This document shows positions 34,710 to 43,756 of a stretch of 64,000 nt of DNA, one piece after another. Both the position numbers and the translations under genes were made by a program. The stretch is taken from assembly GCA_927797885.1 (NCBI GenBank), contig OV696605.1, positions 1,091,157 through 1,155,156 on the forward strand, read 5' to 3'. The notes below the pieces were generated by a model. That model worked only from the letters and a program-made list of their open reading frames with translations, did not search any database and was not told the origin of the DNA. How positions within the stretch are numbered: the stretch's first letter is position 1; the number at the start of each line of letters is the position of its first letter. Origin of the DNA: Gloeomargaritales cyanobacterium VI4D9. GTDB taxonomy: Bacteria; Cyanobacteriota; Cyanobacteriia; Gloeomargaritales; Gloeomargaritaceae.

Positions 34710-37700
34710 ATGGGACGTGGGTGGGTGAGTTTTTGGTTGGGGATTGTTGCGGTTTTGTGTGGGGCGCAGGCGCAGGCGAATCCCATTGTCCCGGCAGGTG
34801 ATGGGGTGGGCACGGTAGTGAACCGGGTGGGGAACCAGTTTGACATAACCGGTGGGACTCGGGCGGGTGCCAATTTGTTTCACAGTTTATTGAAGTTTGG
34901 ATTGAGTGAGCAACAGATAGCGAATTTTTTGAGCCAGCCGAGTATCCGCAATATTTTGACACGGGTGACGGGTGGGGAAACGTCGGTGATTAACGGGTTG
35001 ATTAAGGTAACAGGGGGCAACAGCAATTTGTATTTGATGAACCCGGCGGGGATTGTGTTTGGTGCTGGGGCACGGCTGGACATTCCGGGGTCATTTCATG
35101 CGACGACGGCGAATGCGATTAAGGTGGGGGATGGGTGGTTTGGGATGAATACGTCGCCCTCGGAGTTGATGCGGTTGACTGGGGAACCTGGGGGTTTTGC
35201 GTTTAGCGGGATGAATGAGGTGCTGAATGGGGAGATAGCTGGAGTTATCAAGAACGAGGGGCGGTTGTCGGTGCCAGCGGGGGAACGGGTGGTGCTGGCG
35301 GGTGGATTGGTGGTGAATACGGGGGTCATCGAGACGGCGCATGGGCAGGTGATCGTGACGGCGAGTCCTGGGGGTCGGTATGTGGAGGTAACGCCTGCGG
35401 GGAGTGTGCTGAGTTTCAGTGTGCCGGTGGCGACGGAATCAGCGATAGCGGTGCAGAATTTGCGTCCGTTGCGGTGGGAGGATGTGGTGGGGTTAGCGAC
35501 GGGGACGGTGTATGTGGGTGGGACGGTATCTACGGCATCTGAGGTGAGGAATCCGCACTCGATGATTAACCTCACCGGGGAGCGGGTGATATTGGATAAG
35601 GCGAATTTGAGCAATGTGGGGACGGATGGGCTGATTCAGATACGGGTGGCACCTGGGGTCGAGACGCAGGGGTATGTGTTTTTGGATAGGGTGAGGAATT
35701 ACGAGCAGTTGGTGAATGGGTTGGCAGCGGGGCATGATTTGTTTTTGGTCAACCGGACGGATGCTGGGGTAGAGAAGGTCAACCAGGTGGTTGCCCGTAA
35801 TGGTGCAGTAGAGAGAATAGATATAGTTGGGGATGGGAATGCGGGGCAAATTTGGTTTGGTCGAGATTTCATTACGTTGGATACGTTACCGCAGTACGAA
35901 GCGCAAATTGCCCAATGGGGGCAGGGGTTGACGGGGAGTCGGGAGATATTTTTGTATGCGTGTAATTTAGCGGCGAGTCAGGCGGGAATCGAACTGGTTA
36001 ATCAGATACAGTCTATTTATAAATTAAAGGGTACAAAAAACTTTGATTGCTTCTGAAAATATGGCTTTGCCACGCAAGCTGTCAGCATGATTGACCTCCG
36101 GCAAGTGGAATTTTAACTGTATCCCATAAATACTTAAAAGACTGTAAGTGAATTAAGCAACAGTAGTGTGTCTGCCAGCAGGGATATTACGGGGCATGGC
36201 AAGTATGGGGGGAATTGGCAGTTTGAATATAGCACAGGGAGTATATCGACTCAGAACGTGTTTACTGCGGAAACTATCCAGAATGCGGATGTGAAATTGG
36301 TGGTTTATACAGTGACACTTACTACGGACAGTGCAGTTCCTGTAGCTGGGGAACTCCGGTTTGAAATCAATCAGGCAAACGGGTTGCTAGGTGCGGATGA
36401 TATTGTTTTTGCGCCTGCGACTAACGGGATTCCTATTGTCCTGAACTTTGGGCAACTTAATGTTACTGACCCAGCGGGGTTGACCATCACGGGCAATGGG
36501 GCGAGCAACACGATTATTGATGGTGGTGGGGTTGACCGGGTGTTCAATGTCATGGCAGGGGACATCACCTTTAATGACCTCACCATTCAGAATGGCAATA
36601 CTGCTGGCAATGGCGGTGGGATATTTGCTTTTGGCACTGTCACGCTTAGCAACTCCACTGTGTCTGGTAATACGGCTAATTTCAATGGTGGTGGAATTTT
36701 TGTTTTCAATGGTAATGTTACCCTCAACAACTCTGAAGTATCAGGCAATATAGGTGATAATGGGGGCGGTGGAATTCTTGTTTTCAATGGTAATGTTACC
36801 CTCAACAACTCTAAAGTGTTAGAGAATACGGTTAATAAACTACACGGTGGGGGGATCGTTATTAGTAGTGGCAAGCTCATTCTTACTGACTCCATCGTAT
36901 CGGGAAATAAGGTCTATGGCCAGCACGGTGGGGGAATTTATGCTGACGGTAACAATACCACTGTTACTCTCAATAACTCTATAGTGTCGAACAATGAGGC
37001 TTCTCTAGATGGCGGTGGGATTTATTCTTCTAGACCTGTCACCCTCACCAACTCTAAAGTGTTGGGTAATACGGCTGGTTTTGATGGTGGGGGGATATAT
37101 GTGGTTCTGGGTGGGCAGATAAGTAACAGTGACATAACGGGGAATGAAGCTCAAGCCGGTTCGGGTGGGGGTATTTTCAATGCGGGTGGGTCAGATTTAA
37201 CGATTAGCACCAGCAAGATAACGGAGAATGAAGCGGGGTTATCTGGTGCGGGGATTGCCAATGATGGGGATCTCACGCTGAAGGATGTGACGGTAGCGGG
37301 GAATGGAAAGGTATTTGGGGTGAATAATGGGGGTGGATTAGCGAATGGTAGTGGTGGAACGGCTGTGATAATCAACAGTACCTTGAGTGGGAATCTTGCC
37401 AATAATGGGGGTGGGATAGACAATCAAGGCACGCTAACGATGACGAACAGCACGATAGGGAACAATGAAGCCAATTTAGAAGGGGGAGGGATAAGGAACC
37501 TAGGAGGGGATGTTACGTTGAAGAATGTGACGATAGTGGGGAATAAGGTTACTGTTGCTGGCGGCAGTGGGGGTGGGGGGATATTTAATGATCTTGCCAG
37601 TACGGTCACGATAAGCAATTCCATTGTGGCCGGGAATGAGGATTCAGCCAATGGAGTGACCAAGAATGAGGTTGTGAACCAAGGGACATTTACGATTAGT

Positions 37701-38195
37701 GGGAAGAATTTAGTGGGGCAGAACGGGAATTTAGGGGGCTTTCCAGCAGACCCAAGTAATATTGTGGTGCCTGGTGGGGTGATTGGGGTACAGGTGGCAC
37801 CGCTAGCAAACAATGGTGGCTTTACCGAAACCTTTGCGTTATTGCCAGGGAGTTTAGCGGTCAATGCCAGTGGTGCTGGGGCAACTGCGAGTGACCAGCG
37901 GGGGGTAGCAGCGGTGGGTGTCCGGGACATAGGGGCGTTTGAGTCGCCCTTTTCGGTAGCGCCAGCAGTGCCCCCAGTAGTACTTGGAGTACCAGTAGTA
38001 ACCGGGGAAGTGCTGGTTTTGACAGCGGAGTTGGGGCGATTTTTAACGCAAGAGGAGGAGCGATTGTTATTCCAGCCGTACTTGTGTGTGGGGGAAGTGT
38101 TATTGGCTGGGGCACCGTCGCCAGAGTTACCAGCGTGTGTGCAGTCCGTGAATGTGCGGCAGGGCGGGGAACTGTTTGACCTGTTGCGGAATTAG
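34710..38195 (+). pseudogene. two-partner secretion exoprotein (TpsA) with DUF4347, split by a MITE
   Basis: The start (ATG 34710, after GAGGTAGGG) gives a signal peptide (WVSFWLGIVAVLCGAQAQA). A filamentous-haemagglutinin secretion domain follows with the motif LYLMNPAGIVFGAGARLD. A DUF4347 domain (FGRDFITLDTLPQYEAQIAQ, IFLYACNLAAS) is cut by a 140-bp MITE at 36007-36146, which brings a stop at 36054-36056. Removing 138 bases restores NQISELSNSSVSASRDITGH and a protein of about 1115 residues. The second half is a right-handed beta-helix with many GGGI repeats, ending in a DIGAFE segment. The partner transporter gene follows. Confidence 0.88.
36007..36146 (+). repeat. 140-bp MITE (TACAGTCT ends) inside the exoprotein gene
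   Basis: The ends are TACAGTCTATTTATAAATT and TACTTAAAAGACTGTA, matching the IS630-type ends at 39692 and 40835. TA is present on both sides, as expected for a TA duplication. The interior contains a short dispersed repeat (GGCTTTGCCACGCAAGC). Confidence 0.85.
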
Positions 38196-38228
38196 AATCA
38201 CAGTTAACGAGTGTGAGGAGGAAAAGCA

Positions 38229-39620
38229 ATGTGGAAGTGGGTGGGAGTTGTGCTGGGTTTGGTTTGCGTATGTGGGACAGCCTCTGGGCAGGAAGTGCCA
38301 GCGGGAATGGGTTTTGAGACGCAACGCACCGATAGCGAGCAGATTGCCCAGTCACCCAGACCCATCTTGGAGAAGATAGAAGTAGAGGGCTTGCGGGGCA
38401 CGAGGGTTGCCTATGTGACATCCCGATTAGAACGCGCCAGTCCAGTGGGTGCGCCCTTGAATTTAGCGAAACTAGAAGATGCCCTGCGCTTATTGGAGAA
38501 CGACCCGATTTTTGAGGAAGTGCGGGGGAATTTGCGTCCCGGGAGTGCCCCCAACCAGAGCATTTTGCGGGTGGTGGTCAAAGAAGCCCGGCGGGTGGGG
38601 GGAGCCGTCAGTTTTGATAACAATTCGCCGCCAGCCGTAGGTTCCGAGCGGTACAGTGCCACCGTATTGGGGCGGAGTATCACGGGGAATGGGGATATTT
38701 TAGCCGCCAGCGTCACCGGCACGTTTCGGGGTGGGAGTCAGACCTATGAAGTGAATTACCGGCTACCCGTGAATGCCCGGCAAGGCACCGTGAGTGTGCG
38801 GTATGCCCACAGCGACTACCGGATTATCCAAGAGCCATTTGATGTATTTGACTTTCGTGGGGTTTCGGACTTAGTGGAAGCCAGTTACCGGCAACCGTTG
38901 TGGCGCAGTAGCCGGGAGGAATTAGCCTTATCCGTGACCTACAGTTTTCAGCAAGGGCAGACCTTTATTTTCAATGATTTGGGTGCCCCGTTTGGGATAG
39001 GACCGGATGCCAACGGACAAACCACAACCCATGTGTTGCGGTTCGGACAAGATTACGTGAGCCGGGACAGGGGAGGAGCCTGGCTGGTGAGTGGATTATT
39101 GAACATCGGGTTAGGGGGTACCCAGATTACCGAGCCCGATGCCAGTTTTTTCAGTGTGGCGGGGCAGGTGCAACGGGTGCAGGTGGTGAGTCCGAATGTC
39201 TTTTTGGTTGGGGTGTTGGAATTCCAGTTTGCCGCCGACCCGTTATTACCGTCCCAGCAATTTGTAATCGGTGGGGCGCAGTCGGTGCGGGGTTATCGTC
39301 AGAACGTGCGTTCTGGGGACAATGGGGTACGGGCATCGTTGGAGAGCCGGATAACGGTGGTGCGGGAGGGAGGGAGTCAACGCCCGATTTTTCAGGTAGC
39401 GCCATTTGTGGAGGTAGGTGGGATATGGAACCATCCGGGGAATCCGAATCCCTTGCCGAGCCAGAACTTGATTGCGGGGGTAGGGGCTGGGTTCATATGG
39501 GAGCCGGTGCGGGATTTCGTGGTCCGTGTGGATGGTGCGGGTCCGTTGGTGGTGTTGCGAGACCGGGGGAATGACCTGCAAGACCAAGCGTTTTACTTTT
39601 CCGTGGGCTACCGGTTTTAG
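38229..39620 (+). CDS. outer-membrane transporter of a two-partner secretion system (TpsB/ShlB-like)
   Basis: A 463-residue protein with a signal peptide (residues 1-~21, GVVLGLVCVCGTASG). It appears to have one POTRA-like domain (about 45-120; ILEKIEVEGLRGTRVAYV, LEDALRLLENDPIF) and a C-terminal 16-strand barrel of the FhaC/BamA type. The barrel has the conserved VRGYRQNVRSGDNGVRASLE segment and a terminal aromatic strand (FYFSVGYRF). It would export the adjacent TpsA exoprotein across the outer membrane. It lies 33 bases after that gene and has its own ribosome binding site (GAGGAGG). The gene is intact although its substrate gene is broken. Confidence 0.88.
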   Translation: MWKWVGVVLGLVCVCGTASGQEVPAGMGFETQRTDSEQIAQSPRPILEKIEVEGLRGTRVAYVTSRLERASPVGAPLNLAKLEDALRLLENDPIFEEVRGNLRPGSAPNQSILRVVVKEARRVGGAVSFDNNSPPAVGSERYSATVLGRSITGNGDILAASVTGTFRGGSQTYEVNYRLPVNARQGTVSVRYAHSDYRIIQEPFDVFDFRGVSDLVEASYRQPLWRSSREELALSVTYSFQQGQTFIFNDLGAPFGIGPDANGQTTTHVLRFGQDYVSRDRGGAWLVSGLLNIGLGGTQITEPDASFFSVAGQVQRVQVVSPNVFLVGVLEFQFAADPLLPSQQFVIGGAQSVRGYRQNVRSGDNGVRASLESRITVVREGGSQRPIFQVAPFVEVGGIWNHPGNPNPLPSQNLIAGVGAGFIWEPVRDFVVRVDGAGPLVVLRDRGNDLQDQAFYFSVGYRF

Positions 39621-39708
39621 GGGTCCTTTTTGTCTGTGACAAAAGCTGGGGGAGTGGGGGTGCGGCTAAGGTAAACATTTTTGTAGGGAAGTACAGTCTT
39701 TTCCTTTA

Positions 39709-40780
39709 TTATGGGGTACAGTAGCAACATTTGGTAAACCAATTTGCAAAAGAAGAAGGATTAATCAATAACAAAGATGCTTGGATAATTGACTGTATAT
39801 CCTTTACTGGTGAATCATGAAACTGTCGAATAAAATTCTTTAGAACTGACCACATCATTTCCATTGGATTAAATTCTGGTGAATACACAGGGAGATACAA
39901 TAGACGAGCACCGGTCTGGCTAATCATCTGTTGTACTTCTATGGCTTTATGACTATTCAAGTTGTCCATAATTACCACCTTCTTCTCATTTAATTTTGGG
40001 CATAATTCTGTTTTCACAAATTCTAAAAAATCCTGTTTCTTCATGGAGCCTTTGATGATTTTATGACAAACAACGCCCTCCACAGATATAGCACCGATTA
40101 ACGTGTATTTCTGACCCTTGTTTTTCTGGCGATAACTATAAACTTTTTTCCCTTGTAAACTCCATGCAACTTTCCTCTCCATGCCCTCCCAGGTTGCTGT
40201 TTCATCTACGGCAACTATATCTTCGGCTGGAACGCTTCCAATCTTATGCCAGTATCCTAAGCGTTCTGCACAACTTCACTCTTGGCTTTTTCACTGCGGA
40301 ATGTCTTTTTTTTTAGAGTGATTTTATGCTTTTTCAAGAAAGAATGCAATGTGCTAATACTCACTTCCTAGCCTTTCTCCGATTATCTCAACATATTGCC
40401 ACAAACACTTACAGTCTTTTGAGTGGTTATGGGATACAGTTGAACCCCACTTGCCGTAGGTCAATCATGGTAAACTTTTAAGATAATCGAGGCTTTTTGT
40501 ATCCTTTAATTGATAAATAGACTGTATCTGGATACTCTTCAACAATGGCTAAAATCTCAACTTGATTTTGTTCTAAAATTCCAACTCGTTTTGTCCCTAC
40601 TTTTTTAGGTGTTAAGTCTTGAGTCTGTTTATACTGTTGTACCAGGCGATGTACTGTCCTTTTAGTTACCAATGGCTTCGCCACGCTTCGCTATAAACCG
40701 CTTAGCTACTTCCCGGATTGTTCTCCCGCTTGGTATGCAACTACAATTCTTTGCCGTAAATCTAAGGAATGTGTAGGCAT
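39709..40780 (-). pseudogene. IS630-family transposase, multiply broken
   Basis: It starts at 40780 with MPTHSLDLRQRIVVAYQAGE, then loses frame. A helix-turn-helix segment follows (VTKRTVHRLVQQYKQTQDL) after a short repeat insertion. The MITE then interrupts after EILAIVEEYPD. The catalytic part continues with IVAVDETATWEGM (first Asp), KVVIMDNLNSHKAIEV (second Asp) and LPVYSPEFNPMEMMWSVLK (Glu). The C-terminal 157 residues remain open from 40182 to 39709. Confidence 0.85.
40410..40526 (-). repeat. 117-bp MITE nested in the IS630 transposase
   Basis: TACAGTCTTTTGAGTGG at one end and TAGACTGTA at the other. It is nearly identical to 6154-6270, and TA is duplicated at both edges. A non-autonomous derivative has inserted in a copy of its own parent element. 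Confidence 0.82.
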
Positions 40781-40862
40781 CTCTTTGTCCTCTCATTTCT
40801 ATGGTTTGTATCCCATAATAGCATAAAAGACTGTAACTGCCCAAGTTGCTCATATTTCAAAC

Positions 40863-41970
40863 CAGAAGTGTTGAAAGGTAGGTAAAGGCAGAAAAAGAGG
40901 GGTCAAAATATGGTATTCTAATTCATATAAACCAAAACATGAAACAACTATGAAATTCAATTCTTTTCCCGGGATTGTCAAATTTTTACTCAAAGACCTG
41001 CCAACTAATGATTATCCAGTTCTAAATTCTCGCTTATTTTGTTCAATCTGGTTTGCTGGCATTTTAGACAAAGGAATCAACAGTTTACGGGACTTATTTT
41101 ACCAATTAAATCATGCGGGCATTAAGGTTGACTTATCCACGTTTTCTAAGGCGAACAAGACAAGAGACCCACAAATTTTTATGCATCTTTATCATAAATT
41201 ATTGCATTATATTGAGGAAGCTCATCCTGAAAAGAGGTTGGTTTTATGTCCTTTTGATGCTACCGTAATACCGCTGATGAGTAAGTTATTTTGGCTCCAA
41301 GGCTATCGCCAAGTAAAGTTAATAACCACTTTGAATCAAGATACGAAATCTACTGGTCATTTAATTGTTAGTCCTGGACAGGCACATGAGATTAATTTTG
41401 GTGAAGATATTGTGAAAATGCTACCGGAAAATGGAGTCGCAGTCGGGGATAGAGGGTTTTGCAGTCACAAAGTATTTGAACAATTTATCGAAAATGATGC
41501 CCTTTTTATTATCCGTATTAAGTCGAATTGGAAATGGGATGAAAACTATCATATCACCACAGAACGAGGTAAGGCGAGAGTAGTTTGTTTTGGCAATGTT
41601 CAACAGAAAGTAGACTATTATTTAGCTACCAATATTCCTGAGGATGTAATGAGTAATGAAGAGATAGGGGAAGCCTATAGACAACGCTGGGCGATAGAGG
41701 TACTATGGAAATTTCTAAAGATGAACTTAAAGCTCGATAAAATGATGAGTAAAAATTTGAATGGAATTACCATTCAAATTTATGTAATTTTAATAGTTTA
41801 CTTGATATTGCAACTGTTAAAAGTTCCACGGATGTACGGAAGTAAATTGGCAGATAAGTTCCGATATATACAAATCTTAATACGGCAGGAGTGGAATTTT
41901 GTCCATTGGCTCAATCGGGTCGTCCCACGCCTAAATATGTAAAGTTTTATTGCAGGATTCAACACTTGTG
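40863..41970 (+). mobile_element. IS4-family insertion sequence, copy B (1108 bp)
   Basis: It has the same ends (CAGAAGTGTTGAA / CACTTGTG) and length as copies A and C. The 9 bases on each side differ (ATTTCAAAC versus AAGTAAAAG), so no target duplication is present. On its right it abuts the 3' part of a vapC gene whose 5' part is absent. This suggests that DNA next to this copy was deleted or rearranged. Confidence 0.9.
40950..41942 (+). CDS. IS4-family transposase (copy B)
   Basis: Its 330 residues are identical to the products of copies A and C. It carries FDATVIPL, GDRGFCSHK and the YRQRWAIEVLWKFLK catalytic signature, and the reading frame is intact. It is on the opposite strand from copies A and C, so pairs A-B and B-C are inverted repeats able to invert the DNA between them. 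Confidence 0.92.
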   Translation: MKFNSFPGIVKFLLKDLPTNDYPVLNSRLFCSIWFAGILDKGINSLRDLFYQLNHAGIKVDLSTFSKANKTRDPQIFMHLYHKLLHYIEEAHPEKRLVLCPFDATVIPLMSKLFWLQGYRQVKLITTLNQDTKSTGHLIVSPGQAHEINFGEDIVKMLPENGVAVGDRGFCSHKVFEQFIENDALFIIRIKSNWKWDENYHITTERGKARVVCFGNVQQKVDYYLATNIPEDVMSNEEIGEAYRQRWAIEVLWKFLKMNLKLDKMMSKNLNGITIQIYVILIVYLILQLLKVPRMYGSKLADKFRYIQILIRQEWNFVHWLNRVVPRLNM

Positions 41971-42134
41971 AAGTAAAAGAATTAGCTATAGAGTTAAGGC
42001 GCAGTCATAGATTAAGACTTCCTGATGCGATCGTTGCGGCTTCAGCATTAGTCTATGATGCAGTGTTACTGTCTAATGATCAACAATTAAGTCGTGTATC
42101 AGGATTAAAACTACAATCGGTTAGATTGAAATAA
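41971..42134 (+). pseudogene. vapC: VapC-type PIN toxin, 3' fragment
   Basis: Reading to TAA 42132-42134 gives VKELAIELRRSHRLRLPDAI and VAASALVYDAVLLSNDQQL, the last ~50 residues of a PIN toxin with the conserved LPDAIVAA and SNDQQL acidic positions. The 5' part is missing at the edge of IS4 copy B. Confidence 0.8.
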
Positions 42135-42268
42135 GTTTAATGATTGACCTGAAAATCTGTAAAAGTTAGTGAAAGCATTTACTTGAGTTGGCTAAGTAGG
42201 TGGTGAGTTTTGAGGGTCGCAGTTTGCTATGTTAGGATTAAAATACTCTGATAATTGAGGTTAGCCAT

Positions 42269-42511
42269 ATGCAGATATTGATTGACATAACTGATCCCCT
42301 CTCCCCTGAAGAGTTGGATAGCATCATTGCCAAGATTAAGAACCAACTGGAGGCAGTGGCTCACTCTATTGAAATAGCAGGCAGACCTAACCATCAGTCA
42401 GAATCACAGAATAATCAAGGTATAAAGAAGCTATTAGATTGGTGCGATCGCCACCTTTACACCTCAGCAGAGTATGACATTCCTTCACGGGAGGAGCGTA
42501 ATGCCAGATAG
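42269..42511 (+). CDS. putative antitoxin, paralogue of the gene at 43147
   Basis: An 80-residue protein. Its first ~30 residues (MQILIDITDPLSPEELDSII, AKIKNQL) are close to those at 43147-43356, and both end with an IPSRE motif. The central part differs. The pattern fits a modular antitoxin with a conserved N-terminus and a partner-binding C-terminus. It lies four bases before a DUF4258 gene, its likely partner. A HIP1 octamer lies at 42444-42451. I do not recognise a named family. Confidence 0.6.
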   Translation: MQILIDITDPLSPEELDSIIAKIKNQLEAVAHSIEIAGRPNHQSESQNNQGIKKLLDWCDRHLYTSAEYDIPSREERNAR

Positions 42512-42514
42512 TTT

Positions 42515-42757
42515 ATGGAGTTTAAACTTTCGGAGCATGCAAAATTTCAATTGGAACAACGACGGATTAAAATTGAATGGTTACAGCAGACTTTATCCAA
42601 GCCCGATCGCCAAATTGTAGGAGCTGACAGCTATGGCAATACCCACTATCTCAAGCAAATTGAGGAATTTGAATGTCGCTGGTTAAGGGTTGTGGTCAAT
42701 TCTAGTCATAACCCCCAAAGAGTGGTTACTGTCTTTTTTGATCGGAGGCTTAAATGA
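42515..42757 (+). CDS. DUF4258 protein, putative toxin
   Basis: An 80-residue protein with FKLSEHAKFQLEQRRIKIEW at the N-terminus and RWLRVVVNSSHNPQRVVTVF near the C-terminus, the layout of DUF4258 (RelE/BrnT-like fold). DUF4258 genes commonly pair with DUF2283 genes, and one follows with a four-base overlap (ATGA). The probable role is a small toxin of a toxin-antitoxin pair; activity is not shown by sequence. Confidence 0.78.
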   Translation: MEFKLSEHAKFQLEQRRIKIEWLQQTLSKPDRQIVGADSYGNTHYLKQIEEFECRWLRVVVNSSHNPQRVVTVFFDRRLK

Positions 42758-42951
42758 AAATCGTGGTTCACAAGGAAGATGATGCTCTTTATATTCGCCT
42801 TGATGATGGCGAAATTGTCGACTCTGAGGAGGTGAGTGAAGGTATCATCTTAGACTTTAACAGTGATGGGACAGTTATTGGGATTGAAATACTTTTTTTG
42901 AGTCTGCGAAGCCCTGATACTTTGAGAAAAATCATGTTGGAGACCGTGTAG
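42754..42951 (+). CDS. DUF2283 protein, putative partner of DUF4258
   Basis: A 65-residue protein with ALYIRLDDGEIVDSEEVSEG and ILDFNSDGTVIGIEIL, the typical DUF2283 pattern. It starts within the stop of the DUF4258 gene (ATGA). The C-terminal LSLRSPDTLRK replaces the usual family ending (often ..LDASK..), so the tail may have been altered. It probably forms a pair or trio with the two genes upstream. Confidence 0.78.
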   Translation: MKIVVHKEDDALYIRLDDGEIVDSEEVSEGIILDFNSDGTVIGIEILFLSLRSPDTLRKIMLETV

Positions 42952-42956
42952 TTCCT

Positions 42957-43025
42957 ATGGGTAAAGGCTATAAGATGAAGGGAGCCAGTCCAGATGATTA
43001 CTGTGATCGCACAGATTCAGAATGA
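42957..43025 (+). pseudogene. possible remnant of a duplicated hsdS start
   Basis: ATG 42957 opens MGKGYKMKGASPDDYC and stops at 43023-43025. AAAGGCTATAAGATGA within it is identical over 16 bases to the hsdS start at 43753 (MNVPKGYKMTEVG). The two copies flank the antitoxin/PIN pair, as the hsdS 5' copies do in locus 1. Confidence 0.45.
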
Positions 43026-43146
43026 TGGAATGTCTGATAGATACCTGTGGCTGGATAGAGTGGCTAACTGAGGTGAGTGTGATCGTTAAAGATTGGAGAT
43101 TAGTATGCTACAATTAAATGAGGCTTACATATTCTAGGATAAAACT

Positions 43147-43356
43147 ATGCAAATCTTGATTGATATTCCTGACTCAATCTCTACTGAAAAGATTGATCAA
43201 ATTATTGCCATGATTAAGAACCAACTAAAAAATGAATCCGCTTCTATTAGAGTAGAAAAAGTCAAACCTAGAAAAGTCTTTGCTCATCGTTTTGAGGTTG
43301 AGCGAATCAATATACCTAGTCGAGAATCTTTACATGACCGATCGAGCTTTCATTGA
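43147..43356 (+). CDS. putative antitoxin of a PIN toxin
   Basis: A 69-residue protein, MQILIDIPDSISTEKIDQII onward, paralogous at its N-terminus to the gene at 42269. It ends with NIPSRESLHDRSSFH. It overlaps the start of the PIN gene by 23 bases, so the two are coupled, and it is the likely cognate antitoxin. The DNA-binding fold is not recognisable by eye. Confidence 0.65.
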   Translation: MQILIDIPDSISTEKIDQIIAMIKNQLKNESASIRVEKVKPRKVFAHRFEVERINIPSRESLHDRSSFH

Positions 43357-43756
43357 TACTAATATCTGGGTGTATTCCCATCTGAAACAAAAAGATGACA
43401 CTAAATCTGATATTGCTACTTCATTGTTAGAAAATCTACCTGTATTGGTGATCAGTACACAAGTTTTAAGTGAATACTACAGTGCAATGCTTAAGAATGG
43501 GATTCCAGATCGGCTAATCCAAGAAAATCTGGAGGTAATGATTAGTGTGTCTGAGGTTCAAGTTATCCAAATCAGCACTATCAGACTTTGCCATCGCCTA
43601 CGAATGAATAACAGATTTTCATATTGGGATAGTCTGATTTTGGCTAGTGCGATCGAGTCTAATTGTCAGTATCTGTATTCTGAAGATATGCAAAATAATC
43701 AGATTATTGATAAACAAGTCCAAATCGTTAATCCTTTTCAGAGGAATGCTCTATGA
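43334..43756 (+). CDS. vapC: PIN-domain ribonuclease toxin (VapC-like)
   Basis: A 140-residue PIN protein starting at ATG 43334 (MTDRAFIDTNIWVYSHL). An in-frame upstream codon would only add a tail inside the antitoxin gene. The acidic residues FIDTNIWVY (Asp), VLSEYYSAM (Glu), YWDSLILASAIE (Asp) and YSEDMQ (Glu/Asp) match the PIN active site. The last four bases overlap hsdS (ATGA). The toxin is thus directly coupled to hsdS translation. Confidence 0.87.
   Translation: MTDRAFIDTNIWVYSHLKQKDDTKSDIATSLLENLPVLVISTQVLSEYYSAMLKNGIPDRLIQENLEVMISVSEVQVIQISTIRLCHRLRMNNRFSYWDSLILASAIESNCQYLYSEDMQNNQIIDKQVQIVNPFQRNAL

Larger units (their letters stand above)
39692..40835 (-). mobile_element. degraded IS630-family element with nested insertions
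   Basis: The terminal inverted repeats are TACAGTCTTTTCCTTTATTATGG-like at the left and CCCATAATAGCATAAAAGACTGTA-like at the right, each about 30 bases. Inside is an IS630-type transposase gene broken by a 117-bp MITE (40410-40526) carrying the same ends, by a ~22-bp dispersed repeat (40671-40693), and by further frameshifts. The element is probably the parent family of the TACAGTCT MITEs in the window, and it is no longer able to make a transposase. Confidence 0.85.

Noticed and set aside
36590-37650. Regular short repeats that might suggest a CRISPR array
   Set aside because: They are coding repeats (GGGI-type beta-helix turns) in one frame with no constant repeat or unique spacers. I found no CRISPR array or cas gene in the window.
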